Shown in pieces: positions 1-13,600 of a DNA stretch of 64,000 nucleotides. The notes beneath the pieces are model-generated. The model was not told the origin of the DNA and made no database searches. It was given only the letters and a program-made list of their open reading frames with translations. Numbering within the stretch: the stretch's first letter is position 1; each line of letters begins with the position of its first letter. Source of the DNA: Oasisia sp. SBJ-2009 (taxonomy: Eukaryota > Annelida > Polychaeta > Sabellida > Siboglinidae); assembly GCA_964017155.1 (NCBI GenBank), contig OZ024857.1, positions 27,843,101-27,907,100 on the forward strand, in the 5' to 3' direction. Position numbers and translations under genes: made by a program.

Positions 1-2490
1 ATGGCTGACTTGGGTGTGTTGTGTGCCTAATAAACAAGATGGCTGACTTGGGTGTGTTGTGTGCCTAATAAACAAGATGGCTGACTTGGGTGTGCTGTGT
101 GCCTAATAAACAAGATGGCTGACATGGGTGTGTTGTGTGCCTAATAAACAAGATGGCTGACGTGGGTGTGTTGTGTGCCTAATAAACAAGATGGCTGACT
201 TGGGTGTGTTGTGTGCCTAATAAACAAGATGGCTGACTTGGGTGTGCTGTGTGCCTAATAAACAAGATGGCTGACTTGGGTGTGTTGTGTGCCTAATAAA
301 CAAGATGGCTGACGTGGGTGTGTTGTGTGCCTAATAAACAAGATGGCTGACTTGGGTGTGTTGTGTGCCTAATAAACAAGATGGCTGACGTGGGTGTGTT
401 GTGTGCCTAATAAACAAGATGGCTGACGTGGGTGTGTTGTGTGCCTAATAAACAAGATGGCTGACTTGGGTGTGTTGTGTGCCTAATAAACAAGATGGCT
501 GACTTGGGTGTGTTGTGTGCCTAATAAACAAGATGGCTGACTTGGGTGTGTTGTGTGCCTAATAAACAAGATGGCTGACTTGGGTGTGTTGTGTGCCTAA
601 TAAACAAGATGGCTGACTTGGGTGTGTTGTGTGCCTAATAAACAAGATGGCTGACGTGGGTGTGTTGTGTGCCTAATAAACAAGATGGCTGACATGGGTG
701 TGTTGTGTGCCTAATAAACAAGATGGCTGACTTGGGTGTGTTGTGTGCCTAATAAACAAGATGGCTGACGTGGGTGTGTTGTGTGCCTAATAAACAAGAT
801 GGCTGACGTGGGTGTGTTGTGTGCCTAATAAACAAGATGGCTGACGTGGGTGTGTTGTGTGCCTAATAAACAAGATGGCTGACGTGGGTGTGTTGTGTGC
901 CTAATAAACAAGATGGCTGACGTGGGTGTGTTGTGTGCCTAATAAACAAGATGGCTGACTTGGGTGTGTTGTGTGCCTAATAAACAAGATGGCTGACTTG
1001 GGTGTGTTGTGTGCCTAATAAACAAGATGGCTGACTTGGGTGTGTTGTGTGCCTAATAAACAAGATGGCTGACGTGTGTGTGTTGTGTGCCTAATAAACA
1101 AGATGGCTGACGTGTGTGTGTTGTGTGCCTAATAAACAAGATGGCTGACTTGGGTGTGTTGTGTGCCTAATAAACAAGATGGCTGACGTGGGTGTGTTGT
1201 GTGCCTAATAAACAAGATGGCTGACGTGGGTGTGTTGTGTGCCTAATAAACAAGATGGCTGACGTGGGTGTGTTGTGTGCCTAATAAACAAGATGGCTGA
1301 CGTGGGTGTGTTGTGTGCCTAATAAACAAGATGGCTGACGTGGGTGTGTTGTGTGTCTAATAAACAAGATGGCTGACGTGGGTGTGTTGTGTGCCTAATA
1401 AACAAGATGGCTGACGTGGGTGTGTTGTGTGCCTAATAAACAAGATGGCTGACGTGGGTGTGTTGTGTGCCTAATAAACAAGATGGCTGACGTGGGTGTG
1501 TTGTGTGACTAATAAACAAGATGGCTGACGTGTGTGTGTTGTGTGCCTAATAAACAAGATGGCTGACGTGGGTGTGTTGTGTGCCTAATAAACAAGATGG
1601 CTGACGTGGGTGTGTTGTGTGCCTAATAAACAAGATGGCTGACGTGGGTGTGTTGTGTGCCTAATAAACAAGATGGCTGACGTGGGTGTGTTGTGTTCCT
1701 AATAAACAAGATGGCTGACGTGGGTGTGTTGTGTGTCTAATAAACAAGATGGCTGACTTGGGTGTGTTGTGTGCCTAATAAACAAGATGGCTGACTTGGG
1801 TGTGTTGTGTGTCTAATAAACAAGATGGCTGACGTGGGTGTGTTGTGTGTCTAATAAACAAGATGGCTGACATGGGTGTGTTGTGTGCCTAATAAACAAG
1901 ATGGCTGACTTGGGTGTGTTGTGTGCCTAATAAACAAGATGGCTGACGTGGGTGTGTTGTGTGCCTAATAAACAAGATGGCTGACGTGGGTGTGTTGTGT
2001 GCCTAATAAACAAGATGGCTGACTTGGGTGTGTTGTGTGCCTAATAAACAAGATGGCTGACGTGGGTGTGTTGTGTGCCTAATAAACAAGATGGCTGACG
2101 TGGGTGTGTTGTGTGCCTAATAAACAAGATGGCTGACTTGGGTGTGTTGTGTGCCTAATAAACAAGATGGCTGACGTGGGTGTGTTGTGTGCCTAATAAA
2201 CAAGATGGCTGACGTGGGTGTGTTGTGTGCCTAATAAACAAGATGGCTGACTTGGGTGTGTTGTGTGCCTAATAAACAAGATGGCTGACGTGGGTGTGTT
2301 GTGTGCCTAATAAACAAGATGGCTGACTTGGGTGTGTTGTGTGCCTAATAAACAAGATGGCTGACGTGGGTGTGTTGTGTGCCTAATAAACAAGATGGCT
2401 GACGTGGGTATGTTGTGTGCCTAATAAACAAGATGGCTGACTTGGGTGTGTTGTGTGCCTAATAAACAAGATGGCTGACGTGGGTGTGTT
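1..2490. repeat. 38-bp minisatellite, about 65 copies, reaching the exon at 2501
   Basis: The unit is gacttgggtgtgttgtgtgc followed by ctaataaacaagatggct. Copies differ mainly at one base (gacttggg, gacgtggg or gacatggg) and a few others, so the array is young and homogenised. It starts before the window and ends 10 bases before the acceptor at 2500; the acceptor tract gtgttgtgtctacag is itself an altered unit. Each unit also has an AATAAA hexamer with a GT-rich run downstream on the sense strand of the host gene, and an ATG with a nine-codon reading frame. Confidence 0.97.
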
Positions 2491-2500
2491 GTGTCTACAG

Positions 2501-2577
2501 AGCCAGTGGTGCAGGAAAATCTGCAGGTGATACAAGACTTGGAGAAGAGGGTTGTGGAGATAGAGGCAGACCTAGAG
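2501..2577 (+). CDS. DNMBP: DNMBP-like exon 1 in window: coiled coil
   Basis: Acceptor tctacag ends at 2500 and donor gtgagtg starts at 2578. Enters with two bases of a split codon and leaves in phase 0. It encodes [20 protein letters not shown] and on to ADLE, a heptad-like helix. The acceptor tract is the last, altered unit of the 38-bp minisatellite. Confidence 0.8.
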
Positions 2578-5500
2578 GTGAGTGAACACGTGGTAGTGTC
2601 AAGTTCAGTGTCCTGCCATCTGTATGCATGTCAGTCTGGCAGACTGTCAGTTTATTCTGTGTGTCAGACTCGCGGTCGATCTGTCGTACTGTCTGTCAGA
2701 CTGTTATGTGTGTCAGATTGTCTGTCCATCTGTCAGACCATCTGTATGTCAGACTGTCATTCCATCTGTCATACTGTCTCAGACTGTTTGTTATATGTGT
2801 CAGACTGTCAGTCCATCTGTCATACTGTCTCAGACTGTTTTCCATCTTTTCTGTACATCTTTTCCATCTGTCCGACTGTCTGTCCGACTGTCTGTCCGAC
2901 TGTCTGTCCGACTGTCTGTCCGACTGTCTGTCTTTCTGACTGTCTGTCTGTCCCTTAATCTATGACACTTCCTCTTTCTCCATACATTTATGTGTCCCCT
3001 GTTTATTTGTGTAACTGTCCAGTCATCTGTAGGTCTAATATTATCTGAGTGAAGTCATCAGCCTCATGGCCATTGGGACACCAGAGATCACAGACTCTTC
3101 TGTTATCTCTGCCAGTCTGATTAATATACCTGGTAGTAGCCTGGATCATTTCCCTCTTAGTTGAATGAGGTTTATCTGGTTTATGGCCATCATCTATCCC
3201 TCTAGGGAGCCATTTGTATTCCAGTCCAGGATCACATTTACTGGCCAGCAGTTCTTTCTGGTAATTTGCTTCACCATTGAATGTAGATGAACATGTAGTT
3301 CCATTTAATTCTGGCTACAATATTAGTTTCTTGTTTGTCCAATTTGCGTATTTATTGACAGATTTGATCAAATGTGATGTCAAACTTGAACAAAGGTCTG
3401 TAGTTTAGTCTATAGATTTATATTTGGCCAGCTTTGTTAAATTATCAGATAAATTAAAAAAAATGAGTACAACACATACCTTTGTTTGTATTTGGATAAT
3501 CTCACTGACTAAAATCTAGTGCACTCTGTGATGTTCATATTTTATGGTTTTACAAAATAGTTAAAAAAATTATTCCAACTATGCTGCTTACTAATATTAC
3601 ACATGAAAATTGCATAAAAATAAGTAAATAGATGCAAGAATTTGACAAAGATCAGGCCAAGTTCCTGTTTCTGCCCACACATGGCTTACTGACTAGGTCC
3701 AGTAACATGGTCTGAGGCCCAGATCCTGTTAAACTGCCATAAGCCAGTGAAAAATATTGTATCTACTGCTTTTGGGACCATGTTGGCTTGCTCCTCTGTG
3801 ACTGTGTTTAACGGAGCCATGTCTGCCTGGAGCAGCAGTGCACTGTGGAGCAGAGAGGCCTGGAGCTGATGATGTCAGAGGAGGAGGAGGAGGGAGAGCA
3901 GGGGGAGGCGCAGGAGAAGTGGGACTTCTACGAGGCCAATAGGCGGGGTCTCAACGAGGAGCTCACTCAGCTCAAAGGTCAGTCTTCTTTCGGTAATCTT
4001 ATACTTAACTGGCCTAAATTGTTATGGCCTCTTAATTTTTTTTTTTTTATTTGTGTTTTAGAACAATTTAAACACGCCAAGTCGAAGTAAACAATGCGAT
4101 GTCACCGCAGCAAATATGGCGCGAGCTGTAGGCGCCTCCCAGCACCAGAACCGCGGAGGCGATTTCTTTCGACTCGGCGTGTTTAAATTGTTCTAAAACA
4201 CAAATTAAGAAACTAAAACACATCTTCTTTGTACCGGAAGTGATATAGAATCACATTGCGATCACATACACATTGATATAAGGTGAAAAAAAACCGAGTT
4301 TAAAGGGCCATAATAATTTAGGCCAGTTAAGTATAAGATTACCCTTCTTTCTAGGTCAGTCGCACGAGAGAAACACAGCATTAGCTGACGCTGCCATATA
4401 TTGCCATGTTTTATGTGTATCTGACTCGATGTGTATGTCTCTCGTAACCTCTTACTCTGTCCCTGCCTCCGTATCTATCCCTGTCTCTAGTAGTTACACT
4501 TCAACGATAAACTCATTTAACCGAATGATTTGCATCCAGGTTTATCCCAGTGGAGACGTAATCCACCCTGTATAGTTCCCTTCTCAGGAGTAGAAATAAC
4601 TCCAAATATTCTGGTTGTCAGCAGGAATATTTAGTTGAGAAATCTGGTAGTCCTCAGATATATCTGGTAGTCATATGGCCCAGATGTAAGCAAAATGACA
4701 TAACAAACACAACATTTGAAAAATATTCCCAAATTGTGTGGTAGTCCATCAAACTACTGTTGTCATCATCTTTGGTAGTCCGACTGAATTTCTGGTAGTC
4801 CTCGGACTACCAGATTACCAGTATTTCAACCCATGCTCCTGTTACCTCTCCATTGTTATCAATCTTAATAATTCAGTCCATCCCTTCCACGCCCACCCGT
4901 TCCCTTCCTTCCAAATTAATTGGCCAAACAAGTCCAGCGACCTGGATCACAAAATTATCCAGAAGATAACAACCAACGTATGAGTCACTAAAGTCAGTGT
5001 GTCGTTACACGTATAGCTGGATTACGGAGTCTGACAAAGTAGACCGGATGGTGTCAGAAAGATTACATCTCAAACTACGACACTTCAAATAACAATGTGT
5101 TTTAACCCTGATTACAACAAAACAATCAGTAATGCATGTGTTGCCTGCCTCCAAACTTGGTCGTTTCTGCACTATCAGTGTTCTTATCTATCATTGGGCC
5201 ATTCCAGTGTCCAGTATTTATTCAGTGGACCCTGGTCAGTAGAATTTATCTGTTTGTTGTCATAACATATCTACATGTGAATGATTTGATATTAAATGAT
5301 TTACTTTCTGTCGTTATGGTTACATCAGCAGAGATATGAATGGTGGTTATACAATTATAGCACTATCATAAATATATAAAGTAATCTGTATGCAAACAGA
5401 GACCTGAGACAGAGAGTTACTGTTAACTGACAAGCCGAAGCACAGCTGCTGCGTCACTATAAAGGAGCCATTGCTGAACCATATACGACACTTTAGTTAA

Positions 5501-7612
5501 ACCTTTCAGTTTAGATATCATTAATGTTCAACTGATCCTACACAAAGGCATGATCCCTTGTAATGTAATGCACAGCTGTAAACGTTACTGGCCTGGCAAA
5601 GCAGGACATAATTAATTTTGATCGTGACCTCATTTTTTTAGAATTATCAGTTGTGACATTTGAATCGCTTACAGTGTAGGATGTCTAAATGGCAGATAAG
5701 ATTTCCTGGAAACAAAGATGTCTGCTACTAGGTTTAATTTTTTATTTAATATTACATTCCTATGACTAGAACATAATGCAGATGGTTTGGTGTCAGCCAA
5801 ATTGTATTTAGTTACTTTATTAAGCTCGAAACAATGTTCACAATTTGAACGATTCCACCCACAACACGTTCAAACAGGAAACAAAACATTCACTTTCAAA
5901 ACAAAATTGATTGGCAATAATTCTGAAGTGAGCAGAGTTAATCGCAATATCTTTTGATGTTTACCTTTCCGACATGCTACATAGCCAACCTCCTGTTACA
6001 AATTACTGCTCTGCCAGTTCTGGGAGAGGAGCAGGGCCCCTCACTTTGGGCAGAGGAGCCCTCCCTTTAAACAGAACTGCAATAAAACAAGCCTAACATG
6101 TAGGACTCTACAACAATTGTTAAAGGCCATATTTTGCCCCAAAAACATTCTAATAACTGTAAAAAAAAAATGCATATACATATGTATTATGCAATATAAT
6201 GCAAAATAACCACAAAATTACAAGCTTGATGATTTGTTTTAAATTTACATTAAATGGGAGGTGTCCTGGTGCCAGCTTGGAAAAGTCTGTATTCGGGAAA
6301 TGCACTGGGGCAGAATCATGACGTTAGTTGTGTAAAACATTGCCGGGATCATGAGCGTTCTTGGGGTTATTTACACAACACCGCATAAACCCATTGCATT
6401 AGATTACACCAAAACCACGACTCGGCAACAAATCCAAATCAGACATCCTTGGGAGTTTCCGTAAAATGGCAAATTTTAATGTTTTTAGGTCATATACTTT
6501 GATATATAAATATTTTGGCAGTATCATTAGAAAGAGCATCAACCATTTGTTACCAATGGGCAGAGTAGATGTTTATCCCAGGATATGGCCTTGAAGTTGA
6601 AGACAGTTCCTGATTGTAGAAAGCCTGCAAGAGTTGCAGCCCCAGTCCCAGGCCCAGGTCGACACAGCCCGACTGGCAGAGGAACGACAGAGGCAGGCCG
6701 AGCTGGCACAACAGAGGGCAGCGGAGGAGGAGAGGCAGCGCGGGAAACTGAGGGAGAAACACCGGGCCACGAGGGAGAAAGTGATCGAGGAGATTCTGAA
6801 GACGGAGGCCGACTTCCTGTCCAGTCTCACCTTGTGTCTTCACACGTTCTTCAGTCCTGATGCTCCAAAGGTGCTACACTTTATTCTTCTTTCTCGCGTG
6901 TGGGTGTAGGTTTGGATTCAGTCGAGAGTGGTCACACTAAGCACGCCTTTCTTAGACTGACATTTTAATTTTTATTGTTTTTTTGTTGTAATTAATGTTA
7001 GTAAGACTAAAATATGTTAAAGGTATCCTGGTTGTAAAATATTGTATTTAATAAGCTATTATAATAATGGTTAAATGGTTCAGTTAGCTGAATCAGCTTA
7101 TTTGTGATTACCAGTAATCAGATAGGGTTAGGTTGACCAAATAAAACATCTTCACATATAATCAGCATTGTTTGATGTGCACAATACCTTTACAGTATGT
7201 TTGCAGACTTCAAAACAATCTAGACAAGTGTCCTTATCATACAAAATTCATTATCAGTAATGCCATTGAAACACATGTTTGATTTTGCAGTCATATTCAT
7301 ACTGGTGCAATGTTTGAGCATGGCTTGTGTCGTTCCAGTGTCCTTCAGTTGATTTGGAGACTCTCTTCTGCAACATGGACCAGATCATCGAACTGTCTCA
7401 GTGTCTTCTCACATCACTAGAGGGAGCCACCAGTGGCAAGTCGTTCGATGAACAGATAATAGGTATGTGATTTTGTAACGCTGTCTAGGATGATCCTGAA
7501 ATTAACTTTGTCATCATGAATAATATGAATAATACCATAATACCCACTACCTGTTACGCACACACACACAGATGCACACATACACACACACACGTGCACG
7601 CACGCACGCACG

Positions 7613-7649
<37 letters not shown>

Positions 7650-10600
7650 GACGTGGACTGGGTAAAGAAATTAACCTTAATACTTACTTACATCTCCATC
7701 CCCAGTGCTACAACAACAGTGTTCCTCTATAGGTTTCTGTTCCTTGCTGCGGCAATGTTTAATGTTCAATCTTACAGAGATCGTAACAAATTGCCACGTA
7801 TTAAACAGCTTTACTTCCATTCAACTACAAGTTTGGTTTGTTTTTTCCTTACGTATTCGTACTGATGCTATTGTAGGGCTGAACTTTGTGGAAATGAAGG
7901 ACGACATGAAGAAAGCGTACTCCCTGTACTGCTGTAACCACGAAGAGGCACTGTCACTTCTTGACAAGGTGACATGACAGTACTGTCATTTATGAGTGAC
8001 CCTGTGTTCCTCCTTACCCTGTGTTCCTCCTTACCCTGTGTTCCTCCTTTCTGTTTTGTGAAGTATGTGGCATATCAAATTAAATGTCAAAATACCTTCA
8101 ACTAGTTTTGCATTTATCATCCTCGCGTGCCCGGGGTCGCTGCGGCTGATTACGTCAACACCGACTTTCACTACCCTTGCCTCATCCCTTTGAAAAACTG
8201 ATCTTTTAACATCAGCCAATGAAATCACCCATGAGGAATATGGTCAGCCTTCGGGCCAAGTGGTAATTTTGGGTGATTTCAGCTACATGCTGCATGTGTT
8301 ACATGCAATGTTTAGGATGTGAATGGGTCATTTTATTGGGATTCCCACCAGTAGTGTATCTGTCTTTATTGGGATTCCCACCAGTAGTGTATCTGTCTTT
8401 ATTGGCCTGAGTGTTGTACTGTAGCCCGGTGTTGTGGCCTGAGTGTTGTGGCCTGAGAGTTGTAATGTGGCACTGTGCTGGGGCCTGAGTGTTGTACTGT
8501 GGCCCGGTGTTGCAGTATGACAAGAATGAGGAGGTGCAGGAATACTTTGGCCGCATGTTGGAGTTGATGAAGCCTCAGAAGACGTTCTTCGACCTCGGCG
8601 CCATCCTCATCAAGCCTGTCCAGCGCATCCTCAAGTATCCTCTCCTGCTCAACGAACTCTACAAGGTGAGGCCACGACCACCAGGGCTCACTGTGTAGTA
8701 GATGTTACAAGTAGTAGCTATATTCATGTTTTATCTGACTGTGAAAGTTGGATCTGAGACAACCATGAAACTTCATCTTAGCAACTGCCACTGATATGTT
8801 TTGTCCCCAACAAAGTAGTTATATTAGCTCAATAAACTGCACCATAATATATGTTTGATTTGAATAGAAAAGTCGCCAAAAGCACTGTCCCCGAGTCTTC
8901 AAGAACTGTCATTTCATTAGGAGTGTAGCTTGCCATGAAAATTGGCTACTATGCTTGTTCAGTAGTGCATGAAGTTTTCTTCAGAATTTATAGATTACAA
9001 TTTTCTAGGTTTTACATACTGACACTTAAGAGAGGAAGGTTAACTGAGCCCTGTCTGTCCAGTCTCAGACATATAGCATCAGCAGTGACATAATAATAAT
9101 AATAATTAGGTCACATATAAATCCTTAGAAACCAAGCTCAGAGGCGCATCTATACAAAATGGTTTATCAATATCGGAGTCAATAAACAATTCCAATTGTC
9201 ATCAGATTGATTGACACACCAGGGAGCTATGCAGTCATGTTGACAGCAAGTCACACAAGTTACCCAGTATGAGATCTTTCACTTTCCATGGCGTTTATGC
9301 CAAGTTTTGAAATGGCAGGGATTGGGGACTCAAGTCTCAGATCTCTTAACTGAGAGAGGAACTTTCTATTGCTGACGCTTCAATGATTACCTGCAAACAA
9401 GTGGTGATGTAAACATATCTTGTTTCCTGTTTGCTTCACCTATGTACCTGTTTTAAGCACACAGTCTATCAAAATACTGCCAAACAGTATTTTTTATGTG
9501 GTACAAAATTCATTGACTTTGATGACCTTTTACAAAAACGCCAGCTGATCTGGTTGAATATTGCTGGAAGTGACCTTTTGGTAGTGGAATGATCGGAAGT
9601 ATCAGTGGCAAAAACAAAGAGGATTGTAGGTAATCTGTCTGAGGAACTGGATGGTGTGCTGTAAAATATTGACAACTTTCACTCTTTCAATAAAAAGAAA
9701 TTAACTCTCAAGAAACTTTTGTGTTTTCTTCCGTATATATTTTATATTTAACATGAACCAAGAAATTGGATCTTTACATTCGAATAACTTCCACCGTGTT
9801 CAGTCGACGGAGACAGAACACCCCGACCACAAACACCTGGAGGCAGCCCTCAACATGATGACGGAGGTCGCAGGCACGATCAACGAACTCAAGCACCGCA
9901 AAGATCTCGGTAGGTTTTTACAGGCGTAACAACAACCACTATATGCTTTTATTATCAATTAGGATATTTTTACCATCATCATTATTATTATTTCAGATAG
10001 TATTTCGATGTGTCTGCATCTACATGTTTGACTGAGCTATTTTGCAGCAGTTAAATAACACAGGACATTAAAGTTGTTGATAAATAAAAGATGCTTAATG
10101 GCACTAATATATCATCAGCGACATTAATTTTTACAATATGAGAGGTTATTTCACAAACAGTATTATGTACCATATACAGTATTTTACAAGTGTTTTAATT
10201 ATTTGTTTAATTGATGGTTGATTATTGTTTAAGTTCTCAAGTATCGGAAGGATGCGGACAGTAAACTGAGTGACAAAATAGCGCGCCTCAGTATGCACTC
10301 AGCAATGAAGAAGTTCTACCGGGTCACTCAGAAGATGGTCGGTGTGCAGGTGAGATTTGAGTTATGGTGTGGACACATAACTTGTGTGTGGCCTTGCTTC
10401 GTATCTGAGTAATGTCCTGATACACCACGCGTGTGTTGATGTTTGTTGCTCTCCTCTTTATCCCAGAAGTCTTGGATGAGGCTCGTATCGACATATTTCC
10501 TCAGTTTTCCTTGTTTCTCTTGCTGTCTCTGCTCCATGTTTGCCAGTTTATAGCAGTCCAGTCCAGTTTTTACCATTAGTTTCAGTGGTGAGCTAGAAAG

Positions 10601-13600
10601 ACAGCGCTATCTGGTAATTCAGGTCATGTATTTACTTTAAGTGGAAGCTCAGTGGAATGTTCACTCATGCATACTCTGTGTTGTTCACTGTTTTTACCTG
10701 ACTTGATGTAGTATTCTGAAATATGGGGAAACACACGTGACAGACATACAATGTATTATATTGGTACAGACAGAAAAGAATGATTAAATTACTTCTTTAC
10801 AAAAAATAGTTCATGATTGTATATCACATACGTGACTTATTATTAAGTAGTTATTTACTCGACTTGTTTTGTTTGTTTTTCATGTTGTGTGTTTTGAAAT
10901 AACTTTAATTGAATTGATTTATTTGAGATTGCAGATTTAAAACATAGACTACATTGCAGTTGTCTGTTGTTTGTAGAAAATTGATGAGAATTTCATCCGC
11001 GAGGAGAAAAAGTTCAAGGATATTTCAACGGCCGTGAGACTGTTTGTTCACGACCTGTCCCTCTACTTGGAGCAGCTCCAGGTAAGTGCAGCGTGGCAGG
11101 TGTTGGTCAGTTAAGTCACTCCCTTTGTACGAGTCGTTGTGTCTGTAGGTACTAGATCTGTACCCTGTGACTCTACAGGACCGGATATGTGCCGTTCGTT
11201 GTGTCTGTAGGTACTAGATCTGTACCCTGTGACTCTACAGGACCGGATATGTGCCGTTCGTTGTGTCTGTAGGTACTAGATCTGTACCCTGTGACTCTAC
11301 AGGACCGGATATGTGCCGTTCGTTGTGTCTGTAGGTACTAGATCTGTACCCTGTGACTCTACAGGACCGGATATGTGCCGTTCGTTGTGTCTGTAGGTAC
11401 TAGATCTGTACCCTGTGACTCTACAGGACCGGATATGTGCCGTTCGTTGTGTCTGTAGGTACTAGATCTGTACCCTGTGACTCTACAGGACCGGATATGT
11501 GCCGTTCGTTGTGTCTGTAGGTACTAGATCTGTACCCTGTGACTCTACAGGACCGGATATGTGCCGTCTGTAGGTACTAGATCTGTACCCTGTGACTCTA
11601 CAGGACCGGATATGTGCCGTTCGTTGTGTCTGTAGGTACTAGATCTGTACCCTGTGACTCTACAGGACCGGATATGTGCCGTTCGTTGTGTCTGTAGGTA
11701 CTAGATCTGTACCCTGTGACTCTACAGGACCGGATATGTGCCGTTCGTTGTGTCTGTAGGTACTAGATCTGTACCCTGTGACTCTACATGACCGGATATG
11801 TGCCGTTCGTTGTGTCTGTAGGTACTAGATCTGTACCCTGTGACTCTACAGGACCGGATATGTGCCGTTCGTTGTGTCTGTAGGTACTAGATCTGTACCC
11901 TGTGACTCTACAGGACCGGATATGTGCCGTTCGTTGTGTCTGTAGGTACTAGATCTGTACCCTGTGACTCTACAGGACCGGATATGTGCCGTTCGTTGTG
12001 TCTGTAGGTACTAGATCTGTACCCTGTGACTCTACATGACCGGATATGTGCCGTTCGTTGTGTCTGTAGGTACTAGATCTGTACCCTGTGACTCTACAGG
12101 ACCGGATATGTGCCGTTCGTTGTGTCTGTAGGTACTAGATCTGTACCCTGTGACTCTACATGACCGGATATGTGCCGTTCGTTGTGTCTGTAGGTACTAG
12201 ATCTGTACCCTGTGACTCTACAGGACCGGATATGTGCAGTTTATTTTATATAAACAGTACACTCCACAACTTTTCACGAAATGCTTTCCAAACATATGTT
12301 TAGCTAGCTATGGCACCAGACTGTGGATTACAGATGCAGCCCCATTGATCGACTTGTATCATCCAGATGTGCGCTTTTTGGATTGTATGTTTATTAAATT
12401 TTAATGATGTTTACATGGTCATGGAAGATTCAAAAGTGTTGTCAGTTGGTGATGTACTGTATCACATCATAAGGAATATTATTTGATGAGTTAAATATGG
12501 TTTAAAAACATAGAAATACTGGTTCAATAGTATCTATGTAAATACTACATTTACATAATTCAGCAATCATGATTTTGTCTTAAAATCCCTCCTAGTTAAA
12601 GAGTAATTTTGCAAAACAACTGACCCATCTCTCTCAGTCAGCTCTGTGCTGTACATGGTCCAGGAGGTTGTTTGTGCTACAGGACAGCGTGGCGTGTGCT
12701 GAGACGGTCGCCAACGACCTGTCGGATTACTACGCTGAGAAGAGCACGCAACCCGAGGTGGAACAGTTCTGTGAGGTGCACAACCAGATCGCCACCTGTC
12801 TCTACCAGACCTTTGTAAGTCACTTGTATCTACCAGACCTTTGTAAGTCACTTGTCTCTACCAGACCTTTGTAAGTCACTTGTCTCTTCCAGACCTTTGT
12901 AAGTCACTTGTCTCTACCAGACCTTTGTAAGTCACTTGTCTCTTCCAGACCTTTGTAAGTCACTTGTATCTACCAGACCTTTGTAAGTCACTTGTCTCTA
13001 CCAGACCTTTGTAAGTCTCCTCTCCTCTCCTCTCCTCTCCTCTCCTCTCCTCTCCTCTCCTCTCCTCTCCTCTCCTCTCCTCTCCTCTCCTCTCCTCTCC
13101 TCTCCTCTCCTCTCCTCTCCTCTCCTCTCCTCTCCTCTCCTCTCCTCTCCTCTCCTCTCCTCTCCTCTCCTCTCCTCTCCTCGCCTCGCCTCGCCTCGCC
13201 TCGCCTCGCCTCGCCTCGCCTCGCCTCGCCTCGCCTCGCCTCGCCTCGCCTCTCCTCTCCTCTCCTCTCCTCTCCTCTCCTCTCCTCTCCTAAGTTTTGA
13301 AATGGCGGTAGGTGGGATTGAACCACCGTCCCCTCGATTGACAGTCCGGTGCTCTACCACGCGACCACCGCTCCCCACAATGTATTAGTGTGTTAATGCA
13401 TTTTATGTAAGTGCAAGTTTAAGTTGTAGCATATTATTTCAGTATTCTGTGTAATGGATACAGATATGCCTTGTGTGTGTAAGACATTGGTAAAACACTG
13501 TGTTACTTGATACGCACCTTTTATATGCAGTTTGTACCACCCACTTATATGTACTGCCTAACACACCTTTATATCCACTGTGTAAACTCAGCTGTTGCAT

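Noticed and set aside
1..2490. CRISPR-like array
   Set aside because: Units are contiguous with no unique spacers, and the setting is an animal intron.
13300..13377. Functional tRNA-Asp gene
   Set aside because: Acceptor stem is imperfect, a similar head is repeated elsewhere, and SINE sequence follows.
12988..13378. Arg/Glu/Gly or Ser/Pro/Leu repeat proteins on either strand
   Set aside because: Pure translation of a (CCTCT)n tract.
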